Shown: positions 34,818 to 43,861, counted from the stretch's first letter. The stretch: 55,285 nucleotides of DNA from Natrinema limicola JCM 13563 (GCF_000337475.1 NZ_AOIT01000033.1:755-56039), one strand, 5' to 3'. Translations and numbers: made by a program. Notes: generated from the letters alone by a model not told the origin.

Positions 34818-36254
34818 TTACCGTTTCGCGCCGGTGAGTTGGGCCTTGAAGCCGTAGCGGATGACGTCTTCTTGTGTGTAGATGCGCCGGATCGTAGTTT
34901 CGACGTCGTCGCCGACATCGACGACTTCGTCGCCGCCGATCAGGACCTGCGTTGGCGCGCTGACTGTTTGCTCGCCATCAGGCCCGTCGAACGCCACCAC
35001 GGCGCTGACGAACGCCCCGCTCTTGGACTGCTGCTCGACGAACTCGGGTGGGGCACCGCCCTGTTCGATCTGGGTCACCGCCTCGACAGTACCGGTTCCC
35101 GACAGTTCGACGGTCTCGTATTCGTCAGGGACCTCGTTGCAGTCGTAACACGCCCCGTCTGGCGGGAAGTTCAAGCCGTTGCAGTTCGGACACCGCCCGG
35201 CCACCAGTCGGTGACGCTGGGAGATCGTCCGCTGCCATGAGGGGACGCTCACGTACGCGCCGCCGCCTTCGGGCTCGTCGCTGGTAATCTCGCCGCGCCG
35301 CCGGAGGTACTCGGCATACGACAGGTCAGTATCTCCCTCGAGCGATGTGGCGACGGGGACGGCCCCGTCAATGAGCAAGGCGTTTGCGCCCGCACCGCTT
35401 CCGTAGGCCGCGATGAGGAGCCGCTCGGCACCCTCTTCAAAGGCCGTCGCGGCACTGAGGAACACGCTCGCTGCACCGGTGTCGCCGAGCGTGCTCACTG
35501 TCTCCGCGGCCGAGATCTCGGTGACGCTGACGCCCAGCGCATCGGTCGCGCGATACGGCAGTTTTCCGTCAGGTGACTGGACTGCTGCCGCGTCGACGTC
35601 GAGGGGTTCCTCGAGGTCGCTCGTGGCACCGCCGAGTGTCGTGGTAAACGCGTCCCGGTCGTACTGTGTGACGCCCAGTCCGGTCGTCTCGTCGTCGCCG
35701 GTCGTCCGGAACCGCGTTCCGGGGTAGGGCTCGACGTGGGAAGCACGGTCGACGATCGTTCCGGGTCCGTCAGCCTCGAGGACGAACGCGGCCGCGCCGG
35801 CACCGGCGGCGTGCCCGCGTTCGCTGTCGGGTTCGCCGCGCGGACAGTCGCTGGCGATGACGAGTGCGACCTCGTCGCCCCACGGTCCTGCGTCGAGAGC
35901 GGCGTCGAGTGCCTGCGCGCTGGCGCGGGTACTGCCTGTCACCGTCCGGGTGGTCACGTCCTCAGGCGCGCCGAGCATGCTCGCCAGCCGCGCGGTGAGG
36001 TCCTCCTCGGCCATCGGTGGCGTCGTCGTCCCCAGCGCCAGATGTGTGACGGCGGATCCGTCCCGGCCGGCGGCAGCGAGTGCCCGCTCGGCTGCTTCGA
36101 CGGCCATCGTCAGCGCGTCCTCGTCGGCTTCGGGGACTGCCTTCCGCTCGATACCGGACGCCTGGAACTGGCCCCAAGCGTCGGCGATCTCGTCGGCGTC
36201 GATCCGCAGCCGCGGGGCGTAGGCACCGACCGCTGCGATGGAGACGTCGGTCAT
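34818..36254 (-). CDS. HMG-CoA-synthase-like / DUF35 zinc-ribbon OB-fold fusion
   Basis: 478 residues. Residues 1-320 have the HMG-CoA synthase/KAS III fold (SIAAVGAYAPRLRIDADEI, GTTTPPMAEEDL). The region that should hold the catalytic Cys (ACxxGT in HMGCS) reads RTVTGSTRASAQAL and has no Cys. Residues 350-478 are a DUF35 domain: zinc ribbon CPNCNGLNFPP and ACYDCNE, then an OB fold (GTGTVEAVTQIEQGG). DUF35 proteins bind acyl-CoA and scaffold thiolases. The start overlaps the thiolase stop by ATGA, so the two probably form a complex. HMG-CoA synthesis is unlikely without the Cys; the true role is unknown. Confidence 0.85.
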   Translation of the reverse strand: MTDVSIAAVGAYAPRLRIDADEIADAWGQFQASGIERKAVPEADEDALTMAVEAAERALAAAGRDGSAVTHLALGTTTPPMAEEDLTARLASMLGAPEDVTTRTVTGSTRASAQALDAALDAGPWGDEVALVIASDCPRGEPDSERGHAAGAGAAAFVLEADGPGTIVDRASHVEPYPGTRFRTTGDDETTGLGVTQYDRDAFTTTLGGATSDLEEPLDVDAAAVQSPDGKLPYRATDALGVSVTEISAAETVSTLGDTGAASVFLSAATAFEEGAERLLIAAYGSGAGANALLIDGAVPVATSLEGDTDLSYAEYLRRRGEITSDEPEGGGAYVSVPSWQRTISQRHRLVAGRCPNCNGLNFPPDGACYDCNEVPDEYETVELSGTGTVEAVTQIEQGGAPPEFVEQQSKSGAFVSAVVAFDGPDGEQTVSAPTQVLIGGDEVVDVGDDVETTIRRIYTQEDVIRYGFKAQLTGAKR

Positions 36255-37423
36255 TGTGCCACCTCCCGTTCGAGAACGTGCACAACGGCTGCACCGCCAC
36301 TGCCTCCAACATTGTGTGTCAGGCCGTACTGCGGGTCATCGATCTGTCGATCACCGGCCTTGCCACTCAGTTGCTTGAACGCCTCGGCGACCTGGCCCGC
36401 ACCCGTCGCGCCGATAGGGTGGCCCTTGGACTTCAGGCCGCCTGACGCGTTGACCGGGAGCTCACCGTCCAGTTCCGTGACGCCGTCCTCGAGCAATTGG
36501 TGAGCCTCTCCGCGCTCGCAAAAGCCGAGGTCTTCGTAGGCGAGTAGTTCCGCGATTGCAAAGCAGTCGTGGATCTCCGCGAAGTCGACATCGTCGGGCG
36601 TGATACCCGCTTCGTCGTAGGCCTGCTCGCCGGCTTTCTTTGAGGAGGCGATTCCCGTGTAGTCGTCGCGCTGGAAGAGACCGACCCGTTCGCTGGCGGC
36701 ACCGACGCCCGCAACGCGGATCGGATCGTCTGTATACTCATCGACGACATCCTCGCTCGCGATCAACACGGCGGCCGCGCCGTCGGAGGTCGGACAGCAG
36801 TGATAGAGGTTCAGCGGGTCGGCAACCGTCGGCGCACCGACCGCGTCGTCGAGCGAACACTCGAAGCCCAGATGGGCCTTCGGATTTTTTGCGCCGTTTT
36901 CGTGGTTTTTGACCGCAACCATCGAGAGGTGTTCCTGCGTCGCCTCGTATTGGTCTAAGTACGTACTGGCCATCTGGGCGTAGACGCCCGCGAAGGTCGT
37001 CCCCGTCAGGCGCTCCCACTCTGTCTCGCCGCTGACGCCGAGCCAGTACTTCGTCACGTCGCTGCTCATGTCGGTCATGATTTCGACACCGCCGGCCAGC
37101 GCCACGTCGGCCATCCCGCTTTTGACCGCCTGCACTGCCTGCCGAACCGAGTACCCCGACGCCGCACAGGCGTTCTCGATGCGCGAACTCGGGATTCCGT
37201 GTAAGCCAGCATGTTCGGTCGCCGCCGGCCCCGACAGCCCCAGTTGGCGACCGCCGACGCCGAGCGAGCCGATAACGGCTTCGTCGATGTCGTCTCTCTC
37301 GAGTCCATATGGTACGCTGTCGACGGCCGTCTCAAGGGCCGCGGAAAACAGCGAGCGATAACTCTCGTCGGGCATCGTACCGAACGGTGTTTGCCCTGCT
37401 CCGATGACGTAGGCATCCCGCAT
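36251..37423 (-). CDS. SCP2-type thiolase
   Basis: 390 residues from MRDAYVIGAGQTPFG. The Cys is in IENACAASGYSVRQ and the HDCFAIAE and GHPIGATGAGQ motifs are present. LTHNVGGSGG replaces the second Cys loop of classical thiolases, so this is the SCP2/archaeal acetyl-CoA acetyltransferase-like group. These often pair with a DUF35 protein, which here is encoded by the overlapping next gene. It may carry out a retro-aldol or thiolytic cleavage of a 3-oxo- or 3-hydroxyacyl-CoA. The family start is at 37423; a TATA-like element near 37452 precedes it. An IS66-like insertion lies 73 bp upstream. Confidence 0.9.
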   Translation of the reverse strand: MRDAYVIGAGQTPFGTMPDESYRSLFSAALETAVDSVPYGLERDDIDEAVIGSLGVGGRQLGLSGPAATEHAGLHGIPSSRIENACAASGYSVRQAVQAVKSGMADVALAGGVEIMTDMSSDVTKYWLGVSGETEWERLTGTTFAGVYAQMASTYLDQYEATQEHLSMVAVKNHENGAKNPKAHLGFECSLDDAVGAPTVADPLNLYHCCPTSDGAAAVLIASEDVVDEYTDDPIRVAGVGAASERVGLFQRDDYTGIASSKKAGEQAYDEAGITPDDVDFAEIHDCFAIAELLAYEDLGFCERGEAHQLLEDGVTELDGELPVNASGGLKSKGHPIGATGAGQVAEAFKQLSGKAGDRQIDDPQYGLTHNVGGSGGAAVVHVLEREVAQ

Positions 37424-37487
37424 ACGCTTCGAGTTGCCGATGTGTAGAGAAATAGCTTTTCCTCCACGCGTGGAGACACTGTGTTCC

Positions 37488-37495
37488 CAGTTATG
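37488..37495. repeat. 8-bp target duplication, left copy
   Basis: CAGTTATG is identical to positions 39073-39080 on the other side of the IS66-like element. Confidence 0.85.
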
Positions 37496-39072
37496 GTAGT
37501 TGGATAGCGATTTGCCGTCAGACCGATTTCGTAGCAGTCTCATGAATGGTCTCTCAATGGTGAATCAAGTGTGTCGCTGGGGGTTAGCGGATCGCTGGAA
37601 TCGATAGATTCCACGATCCGCACCGAGAACAGTACGCATCTCCGCCAGCAACTCGTCGTCAAAGAGCTTGAGAACCGACTTCTTCGTCGTCAGATCACTG
37701 CAAAACAACAGCAGATCGAACAACTTGAGGCTCGCCTCAAGCGGTACGAAAACCCAAACACACCTCCCAGTAAGCAGGGTGGCGTGGCTGGATCACCTGG
37801 CAACGATGACAGCGACGAGGAAGAGAACGAAGACCAAGGGGACGACGCTGGCGGCGACGCTGACGCCGCCAGCGGCTCCTCTCCAGGACGTGACGAAGGT
37901 CACGAAGGAACAACTCGACCGCCTCCGGAACCAGAGGAAACTATTCGAGTCGATCAGGGATATTGCCCAGACTGTGAGCAAATCCTCTCTAACCCGGATA
38001 GCTACATCTCACGGACGATTATCGACATACCTCTCCCTATTCCAACCACTGTCATCGAGTACGAACTCGGCAAACACCGCTGTTCCTGTGGAAACGAAGT
38101 CGTTGCTGAACATCCAGACTGCCCGGAAACCGGGCGGTTTGGGCCAAATATCATGGCCCAAACCGCCCTCGGTAGGTTCCATCAGCGACTTCCAAACCGT
38201 AAACAGGCGGAGCTGTTTGACTGGGAACTCGATACACCCATCTCTCATCGGACGATCTACAACCTGACCAAGCGGGTCGCAGACCGGCTGCGACCCGCGT
38301 ATGACGATGTCAAAGCCCGTATTCAGGAAAGTGACGTCGTCTACTGTGATGAAACGGGATTTCCTGTTGACGGAGAGCAACACTGGGCGTGGACGTTCGT
38401 TACTGACGAAGAAGTGCTGTTCTGGGTTGATGAGAGTCGTGGAAGCCAGGTGTTAGAGGACGTCCTCGGCGAGGACTTCGCCGAGGACTCGACGCTCAGC
38501 TGTGACGGTTGGTCAGCGTATCCGAGCTATCACACGAAGCTCCAGCGGTGCTGGGCACATCTGTTGCGGGAGGCGGAGTACGTTGCTGAACGGTACGAGG
38601 AAGCAGAGAGGTTGTCTGAGGAGTTACACGCTCTCCACGACGATTTAACGGCGTTCGACGAGGAGGAACCGTCCGCCTCCGCCCGCGAGCAAAAGCGGGC
38701 GGAGGCGTCGTTACATCTGGAAGGCCTGATCAGGGAAGACTACGAGGCACAGGAGGTCAAGAAGCTGATCGAGAAGATCAGGAACGGGTTAGGGCACTGG
38801 CTGACGTTCGTTACAGAGCCAGACGTCGATTCGACGAATAATCGCGCAGAGCGCGCTCTGCGCGAGCAAGTTGTGCTGCGGAAGATGTTCCGGACCCTCC
38901 GCTCAGCCGAAGGGGTCCAGATTCACGAGACGATCACGACCATGTTAGCCACATGGAAACGACGAGGACTTGATCCGCCTGAACAGCTCCAGTCCATCCT
39001 CGGTGGGCAAGAACTCAGATTAGGATGAGAGGCATCACTGGCCGGTGAATCCTGGTCACGCTATCCAACTAC
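37496..39072 (+). mobile_element. IS66-like insertion sequence, intact
   Basis: 1577 bp bounded by 14-bp perfect terminal inverted repeats, GTAGTTGGATAGCG at the left and its complement at the right, and by an 8-bp target duplication. The GTA-type terminus and 8-bp duplication are typical of IS66. Only the transposase gene is present; the tnpA and tnpB accessory genes are absent. Confidence 0.9.
37571..39028 (+). CDS. IS66 family transposase (TnpC)
   Basis: 485 residues. The N-terminal leucine-rich coil has LEARLKRYENPNTPPSKQ, then an acidic linker (about 78-105) and a zinc region (YCPDC and RCSCGNE). The DDE domain has Asp in YCDETGFPVDGEQHW, Asp in LSCDGWSAYPSY and Glu in NNRAERALREQVVLRK. 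All three catalytic residues are present and the frame is unbroken, so the enzyme is likely functional. The element sits between the SCP2-thiolase gene and paaK copy 2. Confidence 0.93.
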   Translation: MSLGVSGSLESIDSTIRTENSTHLRQQLVVKELENRLLRRQITAKQQQIEQLEARLKRYENPNTPPSKQGGVAGSPGNDDSDEEENEDQGDDAGGDADAASGSSPGRDEGHEGTTRPPPEPEETIRVDQGYCPDCEQILSNPDSYISRTIIDIPLPIPTTVIEYELGKHRCSCGNEVVAEHPDCPETGRFGPNIMAQTALGRFHQRLPNRKQAELFDWELDTPISHRTIYNLTKRVADRLRPAYDDVKARIQESDVVYCDETGFPVDGEQHWAWTFVTDEEVLFWVDESRGSQVLEDVLGEDFAEDSTLSCDGWSAYPSYHTKLQRCWAHLLREAEYVAERYEEAERLSEELHALHDDLTAFDEEEPSASAREQKRAEASLHLEGLIREDYEAQEVKKLIEKIRNGLGHWLTFVTEPDVDSTNNRAERALREQVVLRKMFRTLRSAEGVQIHETITTMLATWKRRGLDPPEQLQSILGGQELRLG

Positions 39073-39080
39073 CAGTTATG
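39073..39080. repeat. 8-bp target duplication, right copy
   Basis: CAGTTATG, the partner of the copy at 37488-37495. Confidence 0.85.
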
Positions 39081-39186
39081 TTCGTAAGTCGAATTTCCTA
39101 TCCAAATGATCAAAAACTACCACTCGAACCTGACGGATCATACCCGAATGATTTTTCATGGTAGTATTCTAATCGGCGCATGAAGT

Positions 39187-40476
39187 ATGGTGTATGCACC
39201 TGTAGAGAGCGAAGACCGCGAAGAACTCCGTGCAATTCAGGAAGAACGCCTCCACGAAACAGTCGAACACGCGTACGAAAACGTCCCGTTCTACCGCGAG
39301 CAACTCGAGGAAGCTGGCGTTGAACCGAGTGACATCGAGAGTCTCGAAGACATCGCGAAGCTCCCGATGACGACCAAGGAGGACTTCCGCGATGAGTATC
39401 CCGACGGCCTGTTCGCCGTCGACGACGAGGAAATCACGCGGCTCCATGCGTCGTCCGGGACGACCGGCAAGCCAAAGATCGTCTCCTACTCCGACGACGA
39501 TCTCGATGTTTGGAGCGAAGTCGTTGCCCGGTCGCTGAAGGCAGGCGGCGTAAACCCGGGCGACACCGTCCAGAACGCCTACGGCTACGGTCTGTTCACG
39601 GGTGGCCTTGGCCTCCACTACGGTGTCGAAGAACTCGGCGCGACGGTCATCCCCATCGGGAGTGGCGGAACACAGCGTCAGGTCGAACTGATGACCGACC
39701 TCGAGAGCGACGCATTCTCGTGTACGCCCTCCTACGCGCTGTACCTCGCCGAGACGGCAGAGGAGATGGGTTACGATCCACAAGAGCTCCCGATCTCGAC
39801 GATTATCTTCGGCGCTGAGCCGTGTACCGAACCGATGCGCGAGGAGATCGAGGAGCGACTCGACGTGAACGGCATCGACATCTACGGGCTATCGGAGATC
39901 ATTGGTCCAGGTGTCTCCAACGAGTGCCACGAGGCTCAGGACGGCCTGCACATCTGGGAAGACCACTTCTATCCGGAAGTCGTTGACCCGCAGACGGGCG
40001 AACCCGTCGAAGAAGGCGAAGAGGGCGAACTCGTGTTGACCACGCTCACGAAAGAGGCGTTGCCGGTGCTACGCTACCGGACGGGTGACCTCACGACGCT
40101 GAACTACGACAAATGTGAGTGCGGCCGGACCATGGTCCGCATGGACAACGTCACCGGTCGTGCAGACGATCTCCTCATCGTTCGGGGTGTCAACCTCTAC
40201 CCGAGCGAGATCGAACACGTCGTCCTCGAGATCGACGGCGTCGCCCCACACTATCGCATCGATCTCCACAAAAAGGGCACTCTCGATGTCATGGAACTCA
40301 CCATCGAAAAAGCCGAGGAGTTCGACGGCGACGACAAGGAACTCCAGAAACAAATCATGACACGCCTGGAGAACGTCCTTCAATTCACACCAGACGAACT
40401 CGAACTCGTCGACCACGGCGGCATCGCTCGAACCGAGGTCGGCAAGGTCCAGCGCGTCTACGACCACCGCGAGTAA
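39187..40476 (+). CDS. paaK: Phenylacetate-CoA ligase PaaK, copy 2
   Basis: 429 residues with ENVPFYREQLEEAGVEPSD, P-loop ASSGTTGKPKIVSYS, GYGLFTGGLGLHYGVEELG, YGLSEIIGPGVSNECHEA and RADDLLIVRGVNLYPSEIE. It converts phenylacetate to phenylacetyl-CoA, the first step before the PaaABCD epoxidase encoded downstream. It is highly similar to the copy at 16046 along the full length. It is convergent with a PaaI-type thioesterase gene only 8 bp away. The IS66-like element ends 114 bp upstream, so regulatory sequence beyond the core promoter has been displaced. Confidence 0.94.
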   Translation: MVYAPVESEDREELRAIQEERLHETVEHAYENVPFYREQLEEAGVEPSDIESLEDIAKLPMTTKEDFRDEYPDGLFAVDDEEITRLHASSGTTGKPKIVSYSDDDLDVWSEVVARSLKAGGVNPGDTVQNAYGYGLFTGGLGLHYGVEELGATVIPIGSGGTQRQVELMTDLESDAFSCTPSYALYLAETAEEMGYDPQELPISTIIFGAEPCTEPMREEIEERLDVNGIDIYGLSEIIGPGVSNECHEAQDGLHIWEDHFYPEVVDPQTGEPVEEGEEGELVLTTLTKEALPVLRYRTGDLTTLNYDKCECGRTMVRMDNVTGRADDLLIVRGVNLYPSEIEHVVLEIDGVAPHYRIDLHKKGTLDVMELTIEKAEEFDGDDKELQKQIMTRLENVLQFTPDELELVDHGGIARTEVGKVQRVYDHRE

Positions 40477-40484
40477 CGACGATT

Positions 40485-40880
40485 TCAGGGACGATAAACG
40501 CGTCCGCGGAACGTCGCAATTCGGTTTCCACCCTCACCCGTTACTGTGATTTCGTATTCTGCAGTTCGACCGGAGACGTGCGTCTCCTCGGCCGTGGCCG
40601 TGAGCGTTTCGCCGGTGTCGGCGGCTTCCAGATACGAGATGTTCGCCTCCAATCCGACGGCGGGTTCGCCGTGGGAGTTCGACGCCGCGGCGAAGGCAGC
40701 GTCCGCAAGCGAGTAGATGGCAGCTCCGTGTGGAGTTCCATGGAAGTTGAGCAGATCCTCAGTGATCGTCAGTTCTGTGCGAGCGAATCCCGCCTCTAGT
40801 TCAACGATGTCGATACCGAGCGTCTCGCAGTACGAATCGGATTCGATACGTGACCGTGTCTCATCAGATACGTTCGACAT
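40485..40880 (-). CDS. PaaI-type hotdog thioesterase
   Basis: 131 residues: LGIDIVELEAGFARTELTI, then LLNFHGTPHGAAIYSLAD (the hotdog active-site helix with Asn/His and Asp) and ASNSHGEPAVGLEANISYLEAA. PaaI hydrolyses hydroxyphenylacetyl-CoA-type dead-end products and regenerates CoA. It sits tail-to-tail with paaK copy 2 and divergent from the MaoC gene, exactly the company expected for PaaI. Confidence 0.9.
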   Translation of the reverse strand: MSNVSDETRSRIESDSYCETLGIDIVELEAGFARTELTITEDLLNFHGTPHGAAIYSLADAAFAAASNSHGEPAVGLEANISYLEAADTGETLTATAEETHVSGRTAEYEITVTGEGGNRIATFRGRVYRP

Positions 40881-41004
40881 ACAGGAAACTAATTCAGAAA
40901 GCTGACGTAAATACGTACTGGTTGTTGATAATTTTATTTATATGTTTGGCCGTGAATCACCACGAACGTAAAATTATTTAATGGTGGTTTGCGAAATACG
41001 GTGT

Positions 41005-41466
41005 ATGGCCTACAGCTACGAGCCACATCACTTCGAAGACTTCGAAGAAGGGCAAGAATTCATTAGCGTCGGTCGGACCGTCACGGAGTCGGACTTCGTG
41101 ATGCACTCAGCGCTCAGCGGTGACTGGACTGAACTGCACACCAACAAGGAGTACGCAGCCGAACAGGACGATTTCGGCGAGCGTATCGCCCACGGTCCCA
41201 TGACGTTCGTGCAAGCGACTGGATTCGTCTATCGCACTGGTATCGTTGAGCGGACCGCGCTCGCGTTCTTGGGCATGAACTACATGGATCTGCCCAACCC
41301 AGTCTTCATCGGCGACACCCTCCAGCTCGAGATGGAGGTCACGGAGAAGAAAGAAGTCGGCCGCGACGACGCTGGCCTCGTCGTCCTTGACACGGAGATG
41401 GAAAAGCAGGACGGCACCACCGTTCTCGAGGGCGACATGAAGTTCCTCATCAAGAAACAGGACTGA
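41005..41466 (+). CDS. MaoC-like (R)-enoyl-CoA hydratase
   Basis: 153 residues from MAYSYEPHHFEDFEEGQEF. The catalytic Asp and His lie in SALSGDWTELHTNKEYA, the hydratase-2 motif, and FGERIAHGPMTFVQATGFVY follows. MaoC domains hydrate enoyl-CoA. In bacterial PaaZ a C-terminal MaoC-type domain hydrolyses oxepin-CoA and is fused to an aldehyde dehydrogenase. Here a MaoC gene and an aldehyde dehydrogenase gene are neighbours, so they may split that role (inference). The Met at 41005 is chosen because upstream residues are not conserved. Confidence 0.9.
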   Translation: MAYSYEPHHFEDFEEGQEFISVGRTVTESDFVMHSALSGDWTELHTNKEYAAEQDDFGERIAHGPMTFVQATGFVYRTGIVERTALAFLGMNYMDLPNPVFIGDTLQLEMEVTEKKEVGRDDAGLVVLDTEMEKQDGTTVLEGDMKFLIKKQD

Positions 41467-41528
41467 GACCTGGTTTTCGTTTCTCACGTGCCTCGCAGAA
41501 GGGAACAGCTCTAACTGTCATGCGGGCG

Positions 41529-41602
41529 CTATCAGCCAGTCCCGGCCCGACCGTGAGCCGTCGTGTGGGTGCGCCGGGCCTCGTGACGGCAGCCCGTATC
41601 AG
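41529..41602 (-). repeat. Dispersed intergenic repeat, copy B
   Basis: Starts CTATCAGCCAGTCCCGGC and ends GTGACGGCAGCCCGTATCAG. The last 20 bases are identical to those of copy A. Its first 30 bases align closely with copy D. Confidence 0.65.
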
Positions 41603-41734
41603 GGGATCTGTCTCCCTGTCACGTGACAGTCACAGCAGAACTTGAGCGGAGCGACTGATACGTGATCATACGGTCAGCAAACGATCGGGGAGGCAGGACA
41701 GTGCGTGTCGTTCGCTTTGATCTGGGACGGACGC

Positions 41735-41795
41735 CTATCCGTCAGTCCCGGCGCGACCATGAGTCCCCTTCTGATCACGGAAACTCGTATAGCAG
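41735..41795 (-). repeat. Dispersed intergenic repeat, copy D (shortened)
   Basis: Begins CTATCCGTCAGTCCCGGC, continues GCGACCATGAG and ends ACTCGTATAGCAG. It matches copy B at both ends but lacks about 13 internal bases. Confidence 0.55.
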
Positions 41796-41922
41796 GCCGT
41801 CCGAATAGGGGTATGACTCGAACGAAGAACGGGAACGTTCACTACGTTTCTGTGGGCCGTAAACGCTGTTGACACCACGGACATAAACTGTTAAGGTGAA
41901 TGGACCGTTCGTATCGAACGCA

Positions 41923-43374
41923 ATGGAATACTCCGGTCCGACAGACCTGTATATCAACGGCGAATGGACAGCTGCGAGCAGCGGCGAGACGATCGAAACC
42001 GAAGACCCAGCGACCGAAGAGCCGTACGCGACGGTCCAGAAGGGGGACGCGGACGACGTCGACGCAGCCGTCCAGGCGGCCGCCGAGGCGGTCGACCACG
42101 GCTCCGAGTGGCGAACGATGGACCCCGACGAGCGCGGCCAGTATATGCACGCGATGGCCGACGCGATCGAGGAGTTGAAAGACGAGATCGCGATGGTCGA
42201 GTCCCACGACAACGGGAAGACGCCGTTTGAGGCGGGCCTCGAGATTGACCTGGTCGTCGATACTTTCCGGTACTACGCCGGCTGGTCCGACAAGATCCAG
42301 GGCGAGCAGATTCCGGTATCCGACTCTCGACTCAACTACACCAAGCGCGAACCGGTCGGGGTTACCGCCCATGTCTCTCCGTGGAACTACCCCTTCCAGC
42401 TCGCGGGCCGAAGCATCGCACCGGCGCTGGCGACCGGCAACAGTGTCGTGCTCAAGCCGTCCAGCATGACACCGCTATCGGCACTTTACTACGCCAAGGC
42501 TGCCGAACAGGCGGGTCTCCCCGACGGCGTCGTAAACGTCGTTCCCGGCTCCGGGAGCGGCGCGGGCAGCGCACTGGCCAGTCATGACGATGTCGACCAC
42601 GTCACGTTCACTGGTAGCACCGGCGTCGGCCAGACGATCCAGAAGGACGCCGCCGACAGCGTCACGGACGTGACGCTCGAGCTCGGCGGGAAGGGTCCGG
42701 CTGTCGTCTTCCCCGACGCCGACCTCGGTGCGGCCGCCCGGGGTGTCCAGTATGGCATCTTCATGAACGCCGGTCAGATGTGCTGGGCCAACTCGCGGCT
42801 GGTCGTCCACGAGGACGTCGCCGACGAGATGATCGATCGGATGGCCGACATCGCCGAGAACATCACGCTCGGCAGCGGAATCGACGACGACGGCCAGATG
42901 GGGCCGGTCGTCAGCGAGGGCCAGCAACAGGAGATCCTCGACTACATCGAGACCGGCAAAGCGGAAGGTGCAACCGTCGTCGCCGGCGGTGGCGTTCCCG
43001 AGGACAAGGACGCCGGTCACTTCGTCGAACCGACCGTCTTCGCGGACGTGACCAACGACATGACCATCGCCCGTGAGGAGATCTTCGGCCCCGTCCTGTC
43101 GATCATCGAAGTCGAAGACGAGGACGAGGCCCTCCAGGTCGCCAACGACTCGCCGTACGGGCTGACGTCTTGCGTCTGGACGAACGATCTCAGCCGCGCA
43201 CACACCATGGCCGACAAACTCGAGTACGGCATGGTCATGGTCAACGACACGCCCAACACCTGGCCACAGACGCCCTTTGGCGGCACCAAGCAGAGCGGTC
43301 ACGGACGTGCACAAGGAGAGGAAGCGATCGACGCCTACACCGAAGTCAAGAACGTTCACGTCAACCTCGAGTGA
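41923..43374 (+). CDS. NAD(P)-dependent aldehyde dehydrogenase, betaine-aldehyde-dehydrogenase-like
   Basis: 483 residues from MEYSGPTDLYINGEWTAA. It has PWNYPFQLAGRSI, the cofactor loop TFTGSTGVGQTIQ, the catalytic Glu in LELGGKGPAVVF, the catalytic Cys in NAGQMCWANSRL and EEIFGPVLSIIE. It is a full-length class 9/10-type aldehyde dehydrogenase. The position next to MaoC and upstream of the paa operon suggests that it oxidises the semialdehyde formed after ring opening, the PaaZ dehydrogenase role; that is inference. It is flanked by dispersed repeats on both sides (B and D before, C after). Confidence 0.9.
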   Translation: MEYSGPTDLYINGEWTAASSGETIETEDPATEEPYATVQKGDADDVDAAVQAAAEAVDHGSEWRTMDPDERGQYMHAMADAIEELKDEIAMVESHDNGKTPFEAGLEIDLVVDTFRYYAGWSDKIQGEQIPVSDSRLNYTKREPVGVTAHVSPWNYPFQLAGRSIAPALATGNSVVLKPSSMTPLSALYYAKAAEQAGLPDGVVNVVPGSGSGAGSALASHDDVDHVTFTGSTGVGQTIQKDAADSVTDVTLELGGKGPAVVFPDADLGAAARGVQYGIFMNAGQMCWANSRLVVHEDVADEMIDRMADIAENITLGSGIDDDGQMGPVVSEGQQQEILDYIETGKAEGATVVAGGGVPEDKDAGHFVEPTVFADVTNDMTIAREEIFGPVLSIIEVEDEDEALQVANDSPYGLTSCVWTNDLSRAHTMADKLEYGMVMVNDTPNTWPQTPFGGTKQSGHGRAQGEEAIDAYTEVKNVHVNLE

Positions 43375-43861
43375 CGACGAACCGATCGGTCGATCGAGAG
43401 TGACGACGTAGCGACCTGTCTACTCGTCGGAACAGTGCGGTCCTGTGACATGCCGAGCGCGCCTGTTTTCGACCCCTTCTTGACCGCTCCCGTTTCGGGG
43501 CGGCTCAGACGGTCTCCTGTCAGTCAGTGCCGGTACATCCGCGACCGGCCTGCGGGTGCACCGGTACACAGTGACGAGACACCGTATCACACCTGTCTTC
43601 GGACGGAGTTGCCACGATGAATATTGGAGTTGCCTGTGATGACTCGAGCACAGTAACGAGCTGTCAGAAATGATCGTGTCTGGGATACACTAGCATATTG
43701 AGGAGTTCACCGAATAGACTTACAATGTGACACTCTCTGAGAACGGAATGAATGGAAGTCCGGATCGAGTGGACCGGAAACGACCGCGGAAACGGCACGG
43801 TCGCTACACGACTGCTATGATCGAAACGGCACTGCCAGTCGAGGAGTCAAGTGTGCGTGGG
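43375..43861. other. Intergenic region downstream of the paa operon
   Basis: About 490 bp between the convergent aldehyde dehydrogenase and paa zinc-ribbon genes. It holds repeat copy C at 43517-43590. No other gene or clear structure was seen. Confidence 0.5.
43517..43590 (-). repeat. Dispersed intergenic repeat, copy C
   Basis: Starts CTGTCAGTCAGTGCCGGT (identical to copy A for 18 bases), contains CGGGTGCACCGG in the middle and ends GTGACGAGACACCGTATCAC. Confidence 0.6.

Larger units (their letters stand above)
41467..41922. other. Intergenic region with two dispersed repeat copies
   Basis: No gene is visible. Repeat copies B (41529) and D (41735) lie here, with CTGTCACGTGACAG, a 14-bp perfect palindrome, at 41613-41626 and a GTTCG-TAT-CGAAC dyad at 41909-41921, just before the aldehyde dehydrogenase start. 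Confidence 0.55.
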
